Positions 22,626 through 34,689 of a stretch of DNA of 64,000 bases are shown here, one piece after another. The notes beneath the pieces were generated by a model. It was not told where the DNA came from. It saw only the letters and a list, made by a program, of their open reading frames with translations, and did not search any database. The stretch's first letter is position 1; each line of letters opens with the position of its first letter. A program made the translations under genes and the position numbers. This DNA is from Sarcophilus harrisii. Lineage: Eukaryota; Chordata; Mammalia; Dasyuromorphia; Dasyuridae. Where the stretch lies: assembly GCF_902635505.1 (NCBI RefSeq), contig NC_045426.1, positions 331,256,374 to 331,320,373 on the forward strand, given 5' to 3'.

Positions 22626-24004
22626 TTTAGAATATTTAAGTTGAAATGCAGTTCAATTAGTGAATTAAAGTTAGTAATGGATGTAATTAATCTTAATAAT
22701 AGTGTTGTTTCCTGTTTTCCCTTAATGTTAGATCCTTCTTCCTAAGATTAACTCCATTTTATCTAGTCTATGGCTTGCTTGTATATAATTGGTTGTTGTC
22801 TGCCTATGAGTTGGTTAGCTAAATAATAGATGCTTAATAAATGCTTGTTGACTTTTTGTATTTATTCACATTTTCTGGGTATTTTATGTTAAGCAAAGTT
22901 TTGTTTTCTATTAGTAAAATTTCAATCTAACAGAAATTCTGAAAGGCTTTGGGCTGGTTCACTTTTGTCTATTTGTCTGCTCCTCACACCACTCCCTCAC
23001 CCTGCTCAGGCATAAAGAGTTGTAATTTCTGAAATTTTGGAAGTTCTTGTGCTTTTGAAATCACACTGAATTTTCCATGATTCAATGAAACAATAAAGAA
23101 AATTATCCTTAATATTAGATCAGGTTTGTATAATTCTTTATAAAGAATCTTCTTTACAATGTTTTCAAAAAAACATATAGTAAAAGTATTGTTATCTCTG
23201 TTTTGAAGATGAGTTATGAAGATTGTGTGAATTTCCATAGTCACATGACTAGAATCATCTCCCCCCCCCGCAATCAAACCAGATTATTCAATTCCATATC
23301 CATATACAAGTTTTTTCCTATTCTTTATGAACCCTTAGTTTCTTTTTTCTTAAAGAGAGAGGTACCTTGCCAGGGTTAGAGATTTAAACTCAGAGTGGAA
23401 AGAAGTTTGTTTCTGATCAACATAGAGTAAGTGGGAAAGAGTCACATATCTAGAGAAAGATCAATGTTTAGCATTCCTACTGTTCACATGATAGGTTTGG
23501 TGGCATCAAATTTATTTAGACCTGAATTGTCTCTGAGTATAATAGAGATATTAAATTTCTTTTGAACTGTGAATTTTCTTGCAAATGGTAGGGCTATAAA
23601 AGGCAAAAAAGTGTTTGGTAACAATACATAGAGATACAGGAAGGATTTAATACAGAGAGAAATTGAACCTTTGTTCAAAAGTCTCAGGCTTTCTAGTAAC
23701 TGGGCACTCAGAAATTTGAGAATGTTATGATTTTGATTTATTAATAGCGTTTTTTTAAAAAAAAACTTCACAAAAGGTAGAATTAAGTTAGGTCAGAATT
23801 TTCCATTTGCTCTGGACTAAAATGAGTCATTTTGTTGTATGGGACAATGCTGCAACATTGTCACTTTTTCATCAACTCCTTGACCCCTGCTAGCAAGCAT
23901 TATAGAGAAAGCTGTCTGATAGGGTGAAGTTGGGAACAATGAGAAGGGAAGTTGGAGGAGAAAAAAGGATGTTTAGATTTGGCCAATAATGCACAGAGTA
24001 AGGA
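22626..24004. other. Unassigned spacer
   Basis: L2-like end (TAGATGCTTAATAAATGCTTG) near 22830 and a possible MIR piece at 23165-23300. No coding gene seen; the 95-97 codon frames lack motifs. Confidence 0.35.
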
Positions 24005-27000
24005 AAAGGGAAAGTGAGAATAGGCTTTTTTTTCCCTAAATTTATTATTTTTAAACATTCTTTTCATTTTTAATTTTAAGTTCTAAATTCTCTCTCTTCC
24101 TCCCATTCCTTCCCCTACCCACTAAGAAGGCAAGAAATATGATATTAATTATAATTATGAAATCATACAAAACATATTTCTACATTAGCCTTACTGCAAA
24201 AAAAAATAAAGGGAATGAGAAAATTATACTTCAATTTGCACTCAGAGTTCCTTATTTTTCTCTCTTGAGGTGGATAGTATTTTTTTTTATCATGAGTCCT
24301 TTGGAATTTTCCTGGATCATTGTCTTGAGCTGAGTAGCTATGTCTTTCATAGTTGATTATTACAACATTACCATTACTAAGCACAATGATTTCTTGGTTC
24401 TTCTGATTTCACTTTTCATAAGTTTAAATAGGTGTTGCCATGTTTTTCTGAAACTATCCCCTTCAATCTTTCTTAAAACACAATAGTACTCCATAATCAT
24501 AACAATTTGTTTTTACCATTTCCTGAAGAGCATACTTTTAGTTTTTAATTCTTAGTTATTACAAAAGAGGTGATATAAATATTTTTGTAATAGAGTTTTT
24601 TTTTTTTTCCTTTTTCCTTTGATCTCTGGGTCATATGGTCCTTTAGCTGTAGTTTAAAATTATTCTTCAAAATGATTAGCTCAATGCACTTCTTCACCTG
24701 AATAGCTTATTAGGATACCTATTTTTTCTCATTCCCTCCAGCATTTGTAATTTTTTTAATATGTGAAGTGGCACCTCAGAATTGTTTTAATTTTCATTTT
24801 TCTAATAGTGATTGAAAGCTTTCCCCCATATGACTATAGATTGGATTTCTTCTTCTGAAATTGCCTGTTTATATTTGCTGACCATTTATCAACTGAAGAA
24901 AGGCCCTTATTTTTACAAAATTGATTCAATTCTCTATATATTTGATAAACGAGAAATTTGCTACAAAATTACTTTATGTTATTTTGTTGTCTATGAGTTT
25001 TTTTATAAAATGTAGTTTCCCTGATAATTTATTTCTATTTTTGATTTTTCTTTATATGTGATTATGATTATAACCCCTGACTTTTTCTTCAACCGAAGCA
25101 TACTAAATTTTGTTTTAATCCTTTATTTTATTGTGTGTCTTTCCATTTCAAATGTTTGTCTCTTGTAAACAATGTGTTGTTGCATCCTGGTTTCTATTCT
25201 GCTATCTACTTCATGGCTGATATCATTCTATTCATATTCAAAGTTATGATTACTATGTATTTTCATCTGTTTCTTTTTCTTTATCATCATTATCATCTTT
25301 TTCTCTCTGTATTTCTCTCTCTTTATCTTGTTTCAAAAGTTTATTTTGCATTTACTCATTGTTTCCTGTAAACTACCATCCTTGAATTCATTCCACTTTG
25401 TCTTATTTCCTACTCCTATTTCCACATTGGGTAAATTAGATTTTTTTACATAATTGAGTATATATCTATACACACATAATCACATATATTCTTCCCTCTT
25501 GAGCCAATTAGAAGTTTAAGCATTTCCCAAAACTCTCCTTTTCCTCCTTGTGTGCCACTTTTACTTGAGAAAATTTTCTGAATTCTATTTCTTCTTTTTT
25601 CCTTCTTTAAATGTATCCCTCTTTCTCCTCTTTAATGTTTTTGGAAACTGTTTTAATCTAATTGACTCAAACCCATATCCCTGTCTATGTAAAATCCTTT
25701 AACTGCTCTTATCATGATAGGGTTCTTAGTAGTTAGATGATTCATCTTCCATTTAGAAATGTAAACAGTTTAGTCTTATTGAGACCTTTAAGATTTTTCT
25801 TTCATGTTTACCTTTTTATTCTTCCTTTGAGTCTTGTAAGTTTGAGTGTCAGATTTTCTATTCAGCTCTGGTCTTTTCATTAGGAATCCTTGCAAGACCT
25901 CATTAATTGTTTATTTATTCCCTTGAAGAATTATAGTCAGTTTTGCTGGGTAGGTAATCCTAGTTTCTTTGCCTTCTTGAGTATCATATTCCAAGATCTA
26001 CACTTTAAGATGGAAGCTACTACATGTGTGATCCAGACTGTGACTGTTTCTTTTTTTAACTGTTTCTTTCTGAATACTTGCAACATTTTATTTTTGACCT
26101 GGGAATTCTGAAATTTGGCTAGAATATTCATAGGAGTTTTCATTTTGGGATCCCTTTTAAGAGATAATGGTGGGTTTTTAAAATTTTACCCTTTGGATCT
26201 AAGATATCAAAGCAGTTTTCCTTTAGAATTTCTTGAAAAATGATGTCTTAAGATCTTTATTTTTGATTATGGCTTTCTTGTAGTGTAGTAATTCTTTTTC
26301 CCCCCTGAGGCAATTGGGGCTAACTGACTTGCCCAGGGTCACAAAGCTAGGAAGTGTTAAGTATCTGAGGTCAAATTTGAACTCTGGTCCTCCTGACTTC
26401 AGGGCTGATGCTCTATCCACTGTGCCACCTCGCTACCCCTAGTCTAATTATTCTTAAATTAATCTCTCTTCAATCTATTTTCCATGTCAGTTCTTTTTCT
26501 AGTAAGATGTCTCACATTTTCTTCTTCTTTTTCATTATTTTGACCTTGTTTTATCATTTCTTGATGTCTCATGGAATCATTAGTTTCCATCTAACCAACT
26601 GAAAGTTTTAATGAATTCTTTTCCTTAGTGGGGCTTTTGAAAAAAAAAAAAAACCTCTTTTTCCATTTGGCCAATTGTCTTTTTTAAGGAGTTTTCTTCT
26701 TTAGTGATTTTTTGTGCCTTTTAACCAACTTGCTACTTCTCTTTTTATATTGTTCTTATATCACTTAATTTCCTTCCCCAATTTTTCCTCTGCTGCTTTT
26801 TCTCTGTTCCTTTAAGTATTTGAGAATTTTTTTTCTTATATCCAATTAGCATTTTTCTTTGAGGTTTTGTATGTAGCTGTTTTTTCATTATTATCATTTT
26901 CTGAGTTTGTGTCTTGATCTTCTCTGTTATCAGTGTAGTTTTTTTATAGACAAGTTATTTTGTTATTGTTTGCTCATTTTCTAGTCTATTTCTTTTTTCT

Positions 27001-27100
27001 TTTTCTTTGTTTACTTTTTTATTGAACTGAATAAAAAATAAGAAAAAACAGACTATAAAAAGAAATAAAAGGAAAATAAAAAAATAAAACAAAAAAATGT
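24005..27100 (-). mobile_element. L1 LINE, antisense, old, with internal deletion
   Basis: The 3' UTR complement starts near 24010; an ORF2 C-terminal region (GACCATTTATCAACTGAAGA) spans 24450-24990. The endonuclease-domain part lies at 25050-25480. ORF1 follows at 25890-27000 and gives a readable minus-strand peptide NILAKFQNSQVKNKMLQVFRK ending WNMILKKAKKLGL at 25937-26143. Most of ORF2 is missing, and a SINE sits in ORF1. The 5' end abuts the orphan OR flank. Confidence 0.8.
26293..26441 (-). mobile_element. Marsupial tRNA-derived SINE within the antisense L1
   Basis: CCTGAGGCAATTGGGGCTAA, CTGACTTGCCCAGGGTCACA, TTTGAACTCTGGTCCTCCTG and CTATCCACTGTGCCACCTCG, full antisense order. Confidence 0.92.
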
Positions 27101-27134
27101 TCATGTGCTCAGCAGAGGAACAGGAGGGATTCAA

Positions 27135-28255
27135 AATATATAACAATAAAGATCCAGGAAATTCACATCCATATGACTCTTTATGGCATAGGTAAACTGT
27201 CCAAAATAGAGTTAGAACTGATTGCTCTTCTCATCCTCATCTTGAACTATGAATTGGTGGGTTTGTGCTTGAAGTGAAGGTTCTAGGGTAAAATTCATGA
27301 CCGAAAAGTAATTACTCTGTAAGATCTAATACAAATGGGATTTTGGAAAATTAAAAACACAAATAGAAAATGCAATAAAATAAACTAAAATTAATATATT
27401 TATTTTTTCCCATAGTTTATTTGCTTTGCTATGGGGTAGAGCAGCTGTTAAATGTTACCTTGTACATTGTGTGAGAGCAGAGAAGAGCCCTTGTAATTTG
27501 ATTTTAGAAATTCCTAATAGCAGGGGCCCATGAATGTTTATATCCCTTTATAGATTCCTTTTATGCAAGAGATAATAAAATAAATTCTCCAATTTCTCAG
27601 TCTCTTCACGAATGTCATTTGATAATTTGAGTCATAAAAGTGTTGAGAATCATTCTCTATGACAATAAGCATAATTTCCATAATGAGAAAAGAGGTATAA
27701 TCATTGAGTTAATTAGTCACTTGGTGCTCACTGTTTTTAATCACCTGAAACATTTTATTGAAAAGAACTATCATCAGTTATGGTAATCATCATAAAGCAC
27801 ACCTGGGGAAAATATCAAGAAAGAAACCATGGAATTACTTAAAATACAAAATCATTTGAAAATAAGTAAGACCTTAAACCTTGGAAGATCATGTCTATTT
27901 GGGAAGATAAAGACCATGATAACTGGTTAGCTACTACCTGACAGGGCAACACTAAAATGATAAAGCAAGTCAGGGCTGAGTAGGAACTCACTTGGGATGC
28001 CTTTTCAAGGGAGGAGGAAAAGGAAGGAGAGTGATAGCTTTCTATTGCAAGGAATTTTTAATAGTAGCTAGCTTACTAGATAAAAAGTTCAGTTGTTTCT
28101 ACCTACAAAGTGTCCTAAGTTCTGCTGACATCCTATAAATTTCAGGAAACCAGAGCAAAGCACTGATTCTCCAACCTTGGTTCCTGCTGTTGAAAACTTC
28201 TTGATTCACAGATTTTGACTTTCCTATCCTACATGAACTCCATTTATTAAAGATT
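27135..28255 (-). pseudogene. Orphan OR 5'-flank copy without its receptor
   Basis: This non-coding stretch matches the upstream flank of the receptor at 44.3 kb in the same orientation: 27145-27330 with 45240-45400, 27380-27660 with 45440-45800, and 28080-28255 with 46240-46320 plus 46930-47010. It also matches 38330-38890 in inverse. Similarity stops about 50 bases before the point where the ATG would be, and an antisense L1 begins there. No receptor-like frame was found between 15.5 and 27.1 kb. The unit has therefore lost its coding exon. It lacks the RTE piece seen at 46.33-46.92 kb, so that piece arrived later in the other copy. Confidence 0.75.
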
Positions 28256-28559
28256 TGAAATGTGAAACTACTGAAGTAGAGAAAAACATAACAGAAAAGA
28301 AGCAAAAGGTAGAAATATTAAAACAACACATTAATTTTGTACAAGTTGAAAAGACTGATCTTGAGGTCAAGATAGAGACAGAAGTATTGTAGATTTCTAA
28401 GAAGATTATGAAAAATCAAAAACCCTATATTTTGCTATATAGCAGAAAATGATACTAGAAAGCTTCCTAGAACTTCTGAATATAAAAAAACAAAGCATTG
28501 GTTGACAAAATCAGTAGATCTCCTCTAGGGGAGAAAAGTGTTTCTTTAAACTGTGGCTA
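28256..28559. other. AT-rich junction between orphan flank and left arm
   Basis: Lies between two oppositely oriented copies of the unit. It has faint L1 ORF1-like wording but I could not assign it. Confidence 0.35.
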
Positions 28560-28722
28560 AATTGAACAATGAAAATGACCAACAAAAATTTTAGAAAATG
28601 TTAAAGGGAAAATTTCAGATTTCAGTTTTGGAAAATACAAGATCTTCAAGTAAAATGGAAAGGAAATTTAAATAACATTTATAAAAGAATGAAAAGGAAC
28701 TAAAGATTATGTTTCATAATGA

Positions 28723-30492
28723 TGTGGCTGGTGTAGACACTAGGTGATGATACTTACCAAATATTGGGGTTTGGTCACATGAAGAATTTACAGTGGTCAT
28801 TCTCTTTGGCAAAAAGTAGGTTTATTTATTTAGGAGAAGAGATAATGACAAAAGGAGCCCTGAAACTCTCTTTCTCTTTCTCTAACTTTGGGGGAGTGGG
28901 GAGGGAGGAATGCTAAGCTCTCCCCTGAGAGACCTACTCCAGGGAATCAAGATAGAGTGATTTTGGTATCTGGGTTATCTGGAGATTAGTCCAGAGACAC
29001 TCATTCAATTCCAAGATTTTCTATTCTGATTCCAGCTCAAAGTGCACCTAGCCCCCCATCAAGAACTGCCCCCAGTTTCTAGTGTAGGCTTCAATTATAA
29101 AAAGAGCCAACTTGGGGCTTGCTCCTTGCAGAGGACCTAACATGCCATGCCATGCTATGCCAAGGAACCTCTCTCTTCCCTTGGCATAACAGCAACCCTC
29201 TGCCCACTGGAATGATATTCTCTTTCAGCGTTACCCCCTCTTTATCTCTTTCTCACCTATTTCTCTAACAAGATTTTATACCTCTATGTCAGGATTTCTC
29301 TACTAGAAACTTTACTTTTCTGTCAGGACCTTGGACCAAGGTATTCAGTCTTTCTATTCATGCATAGCAAAGGCTGAATTCCCAATGCCAATAATAAACT
29401 TCTTTTACCAGTCTAGCCTTTTGGGTTCATAAATTCCTTTACGAAGGACCTCTGCACCAACCAAAGCAGTTCCCACAATTCTCTGCCCTGCACTAAATCT
29501 CATAATTTGGGGACAGAACCCCAAATTTCTTCATTTGACTCCCTGACCACCAGGAATCTAGGGGAGCTGAACCTCTTTATTTAGTTCCCTCAACCTCTTC
29601 ATTTGGTTCCCTAGACCTCATCAGTTACAGACAAAATGAAGGTATACAATACACACTAGAAATGGTGAATATGAAATAGAGAGGGAGAGCATATAGTTAG
29701 CAAGAAAGGGGTTTTAACAATTAATGATGGAAAGGTCAAGTTCCCTGACAGCAATGGGATCTCCCTTGACTGGCCGCAGGTTTTGTGAAAGAATTCCCAA
29801 TTCCCAATGAATACAGGCTTGAGGTTTGTGGCAAGAATGGGTTTATTACACTGAGAAGAGAAATATCTTTATCTGGGCCAACAATCTGTTAAGACTTTTG
29901 CAAAGGTCTGGGCATATAGCATTTGATTAAATTGGGTCTTCTTGCCCCAGAACTGAGGGCTTTCCAATAAAATGACCATGCCCCAGGCCAGATTTCCAAT
30001 AGAATAAGATTATTTATCTAGCAGTTTCCCCAATGAATAGGAGGGTGGGGCCCCTCGCAGAGGGGTTTGAGATTTCTAACCCAGGACCACCCTTACCCCA
30101 CCAAAATCTCAGGGGATCTCTCAACCCTCATTTCTGACACCTCAACAATAGTACATTGCCACAAAGAAAGTTCAACAATTATAGCATGTACCATAAGCAG
30201 ATTTATAGGGAAAATCTAACCTCAGGGATATGAGTGGGATTTCTGACAGTACATAGCTGGGTTACCCACAACCTCCACAGAGGGTGAGCCTTAGGAGTTT
30301 GACATAATGGATTTCTGACTGGATAACTTCCACAGAAGGTAGGACTAGGAAACTAAATTAATCTCTATCAGAGCCTTTTCCCTTTCCTGCTGTGGGAACA
30401 ATTTCAACAATGATCCGCACAGTCTCTCTCTGGCAACCACACCCAACCATCCAGGACCTCATGAATAATAATGTCAGTCAATTTGATGAACA
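28723..30492 (+). mobile_element. LTR-element fossil (endogenous retrovirus kin), outer element
   Basis: Absent from the mirror position in the right arm (about 51.99 kb), so it is an insertion. It begins TGTGGCTGG and ends GATGAACA, with ATGA on both sides (28719-28722 and 30493-30496), a plausible 4-bp target duplication of the size made by class I (gamma-like) elements. LTR signals on the plus strand: TATAAAAAG near 29096 and AATAAA at 29393-29398. No intact coding part. A second, opposite LTR lies inside it. Confidence 0.6.
29700..30146 (-). mobile_element. Second LTR-like fossil, opposite orientation, nested
   Basis: Minus-strand reading starts TGTTGAGGTGTCAG, is C/T-rich and GC-richer than its surroundings, and has AATAAA (plus-strand 29842-29847) followed by CCCATTCTTGCCACAAACC. 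The U5 end is not certain. It appears to have inserted into the element spanning 28723-30492. No coding part. Confidence 0.5.
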
Positions 30493-31689
30493 ATGATGAT
30501 GATGTTTTTCCTTTGTTACAAAGCAGAGTACTTTAGTGAGATTTGGTGGAAAATGGGAATTACAGTGAGAAATATTTCAATGTTAAAAACAACAACAACA
30601 AAAAATTATAAAGCTTTAAAAAGAAAAGAAGGTAGCATTTTCTCAGGAGTGTCCTTGAATTAATGTGACAAAATACTTTATACACTACTAAAAATATTAT
30701 CTAAAAGAAATTTCCTAATAACAAGAACAAAAAATGGCATAAGTTCTAAGAAAAAAGATCCAAAGAAAATCTTAAACATAATTGGCTTCCTGAGACATTG
30801 TCTCTAAGGGTTCAAAAAACTACTTTCTGCAACCTTAGAACACTAAATTGGTCAGGGAATGAAAAAAGTCCCTGAATGCATGAGAAGTTATAAATAATAA
30901 GTACTTTTGGATGGTAGACCATAGCAGCTTATTTGAAGGTGAGATAGATTAAGTATATTCAGAAGTGTTTTCAAAGATCATTTTTTTCAGAGTAATGTTT
31001 AAATTTTATTATAATGGAAAGTGCCTATTCACAGGGACTTTTCAGATATTTATTTTCTATAGATGTATCTGAGCAGCTAGGGAAACTTATTATCTTATAT
31101 CAATTATTGTCCTGCTAATGTTGTATCCACTGGAAGTGGTATGAAGCCATAGACTGTATTTCTAGCTTTTATTAAGTTTTATTTCTCTGGAGTTTGGTTA
31201 TTTCTAAGCTCAGCCTTATTTCTTGCAGGCTTTAGATTTGTGACCTCATGGCCTTTGCTACTTGGAATAGCTATGCTATATTGGGATCATCTTCAGGAAA
31301 TTTCCTCCTCTTCTAATTCATTGAGAAAAGCAGCTGTGATCACAAATAGAAAACATAGATTCTTCTGAAAATGTAGCTCCTGATATCTGATATGTCTCAA
31401 GGAAACTTTGGGAATGCCGCAAGGTAAGAAAGCTGAGGTCAGAATATCTTACAGAGCATCTCTATCATCATAAGCCCATTTGTAAGTAGATGACTGAATG
31501 GGAGGAAAGGGAAGAAATAAAATAAACTTATAAAAGAAAGTTTTCAGTGCTATGGCAGCAATCTTTAGTTATGCATTCAGAAAGGAGAGTTTTCATCCAC
31601 CCTTTGTGTTAGTTAGCAGAGACATTTCTTAGATAGAAGTAATCTTTCTCCTGATTTATGTCTTCTTATTTGGATGTTATAATTTCACA

Positions 31690-31875
31690 CCTGAAAGTAA
31701 ACTTAATTAGAGATTATCTTGTTCAAATCTTTCATTTTATAGATGAAGAAACTGCGTCCCAGAGAAGTGAAGTAAATTACTTGAGATCATTCAACTGGTT
31801 AGTATAACTAATATCCAAGCCTCTTTTATCTTTCCTGACTCCCAGTCCTGTGTTCTTTTTTGCTATACCACATTG
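31690..31875 (-). mobile_element. MIR-type SINE shared with the right arm
   Basis: TCATTTTATAGATGAAGAAA, CTGCGTCCCAGAGAAGTGAA and TCCTGACTCCCAGTCCTGTG. Mirror copy at 50645-50850, so it predates the duplication. Confidence 0.8.
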
Positions 31876-32050
31876 CACATAATTTTTATTAGACCATGAA
31901 CAGTATGAGGACAATTGTTATGGCTTAGTCATCTTTGTATTTCCCATATTTCTTAATATCAATTTCTTAAATCCTGGTAGACCTTGAATAAAAGCTTGAA
32001 TGAATTGTTGAATGAATGAATGAATGAATAAACTAATCAATGAATGACAA
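31876..32050 (+). mobile_element. L2 3' end with (GAAT)n tail
   Basis: TTATTAGACCATGAACAGTA, CATCTTTGTATTTCCCATAT and AATGAATGAATGAATGAATA, the usual L2 terminal wording and tail repeat. Confidence 0.65.
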
Positions 32051-32454
32051 TAAAAGAATCTTCTTTGAGTACAGGGTTTTTAAATTCTCACTAAGGACTT
32101 GGATATATGTCCTTCCTCTGGTACTTTTTACACATCCAAAGATAGATCATTTGTCTTCCCTAACTTATAAGAATACATTCTTTATAAATTGTGAGGCATT
32201 ATATAAATGTGAGGTCTGGTAAATTATTTAGGAATGGACTCAGTTCACTAAAATATGATGTATGATGAAACCAATATTGTGGGTTTCAGTCCCACAAGCC
32301 TTGGCTAAGTTAGCATGGAGAAAATAACTTCCTCTTCCATATTCCCTGGCTGTATCCTCAATTTTGGCCTGCCATGTTGGAAATATGCACTAATGATCCT
32401 AAAGGAAATAAGATTAAAAGCAACCATGTGTTTCACGACTTAGAAGAGTCATGT

Positions 32455-32945
32455 CCACTATCTACTAGGCATTGTGCTAAATACAAGGGATACAAAGAAG
32501 GCAAAACAATCTCTGCTCTCTAATTGCTCATAGTCTAAAGGCGATAACATGCAAACAACTATGTCCAAAGAAGATTTATATGAGCTATACTGAAAATACT
32601 CAACAGAGGAAAGGCACTCGAATTAAAAGAGGATCATGAAAGCCTTTCTGTAGAAGGTAAGATTTTAGTTATAGCTTGAAGGAGACCAGAGAAATCAAAA
32701 GGTAGATAAGTGAAAGTAGAACATTTCAGCCTTGGAAACAGATTTAGAAATAGGAAATTGTCCATGATTATGATTCAGAATATTTTAATCAAGGATCAGT
32801 AATGAGCACAGTGTCCCTGGATTGCAGAAAATGGAAAAGTGGATAAGGTATAGGAAGACCGGAAAGTTATATACTGGGGAGGAAATAGATTATGAAGGCT
32901 TTTGAATGCTAAAAAGATGATTTTATATTTGATCTTGTAGGAGAC
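32455..32945 (+). mobile_element. Ancient interspersed repeat, same family as 13.5 kb, left arm only
   Basis: CTAGGCATTGTGCTAAATAC, GGGATACAAAGAAGGCAAAA, GCAAACAACTATGTCCAAAG and GATTTTATATTTGATCTTGT. Not seen at the mirror position, where an L2 tail lies instead. Confidence 0.55.
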
Positions 32946-32984
32946 AAAAAGACAAACATCTTGCTTTCTTGCACTAATAGGCTG

Positions 32985-33190
32985 TGTGCTGTTTTGTAAA
33001 GTCTTAGAGTCAGAGGTGCTCAATTTTAATTGACTCATATCTACTAATAGTGTGATGCTGGGAAAATCATTTAATCTCCTGATGCTTGAGTTTAGTCATC
33101 TGTAAAGTAGAGAATTTGAGATTTTGTGGTTTTGAAGAAAGTATTTTAGAAATCACTTAACTTCTCTGGACTTATAAAAAGACAATACTA
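32985..33190 (+). mobile_element. MIR-type SINE shared with the right arm
   Basis: ATCATTTAATCTCCTGATGC and TTTAGTCATCTGTAAAGTAG. Mirror copy near 49330-49515. Confidence 0.65.
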
Positions 33191-34164
33191 CTTAACTATA
33201 TACCCACAGAGCTCTTGAAAGGCAATGTATTATATAAAAGAATTATTTTAGCAAGATGAGTGTGACTGAATTTATTACTAGAAGTCATCAGAATTTAATT
33301 TAAAGTTGTTCCCTCTCAACAAATGAGAAGAAATATACAAGTTAAGTTCTTTGAAAGCACAAAGTTCTTCACAGAATCAGTAGCAAAAAAAGAACTTCAA
33401 TATTCACCTCTTTAAAGTAGAAATGTCAGCCTTAGAAACTATCACCTTATTGAATACTAGTTACTTCTTGTCTATATCTAATATAATATGTGGTATGGAA
33501 ATATATTTGTGTTCAATTTTTTTTCCAGTTTTCCCCACTGATTTTAAGAGATTCACTAATTTCTCTGGATTACAGATTTTTTTTCCTACTTAAGGTTTTA
33601 TATAGCATATAATGAATGAGTTAAACATTAGACAAGGTTCTTTTCAAGTGCTTGTTAAAACTAAGATAATCAAGTGCATTTCATAAGCTCATTTGTTGTC
33701 AAAGTTGAAAGGGACCTTAGAGACTTATAGAATACAACATCCCCATGAATCATTATGATTTTTGCCGATTAGGGGCAACTAATGCTATCCATCAGAGACA
33801 GAGAGATGATAGACTAAATATGCAGAAAGAGGCATAGATTTTGTGATGTGACTAGTTTTGGAATTTATTTGTTTGCTTTTTAAACATTTGAGTTATAAAG
33901 ATTTTGTTTTTCTTATTCTTTTTTTTTTTTCAGTGTAAGGGGGTTGGAGGGAGAAAACAATTACTTGAAAAATTGTCATTTCATAAACCCCCTCAAATTG
34001 AATCTTATCCAACCATATATTTTTTTAAGAGGATGGAACCAAGACCAAGGGTGTAAAGGGACTTTATCTAGAAAACATAGCTAGTGAGTAATAAGACTGA
34101 GACTTTATGTGATATCTGTGTTTGTTTCTGAAAAGTTTCACTAATAACTACAGTTATGATAACA

Positions 34165-34400
34165 AATCACATCTACATAGTACTGTAAAGCTTACAAACT
34201 TCTTTCCTCATAGAACCACAGGAAATAGCAGGTACTGTACTTTAATTTTCATTTTACACATGAGGAAACTGATGATCAAGAAATAAAGATAATTTGCTCA
34301 TGATAATGTAGATAGTGATTTGGTGGAGAAAATGACTTGAACTTGGGTCTTCTAACTGAAAGCCCTTGTCTTTTCCCACAGAACTATAACACTTCTCATT
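34165..34400 (-). mobile_element. MIR-type SINE shared with the right arm
   Basis: CTCATAGAACCACAGGAAAT, TTCATTTTACACATGAGGAA and GACTTGAACTTGGGTCTTCT. The mirror copy at 47990-48200 keeps the same CAGAACCACAGGAGATAGCA block. Confidence 0.75.
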
Positions 34401-34689
34401 CATTCTTCCAGTGTTCATTGATGAAGCCATTAAGCTCAGCACCATAAAGGATAGAAAGATGAATGAGATATGAGTCCACATGTTGAGATACTTATATTCT
34501 AGTATGTAAAAATAAAAATTCATACAAATCAGAATAATGGAAAATGGAAGGTATTATCATAAGGGAAATATAAAATTCAAGTCCTATAGGAGTTCCAGGG
34601 GAAAAGGTTTCTTCAGCTTAAGTAGATCACAGAAGATTTCACAAAGTAAGGGGCATCTAAATTGAGCCTTTACCACTTGGTATATGAAA

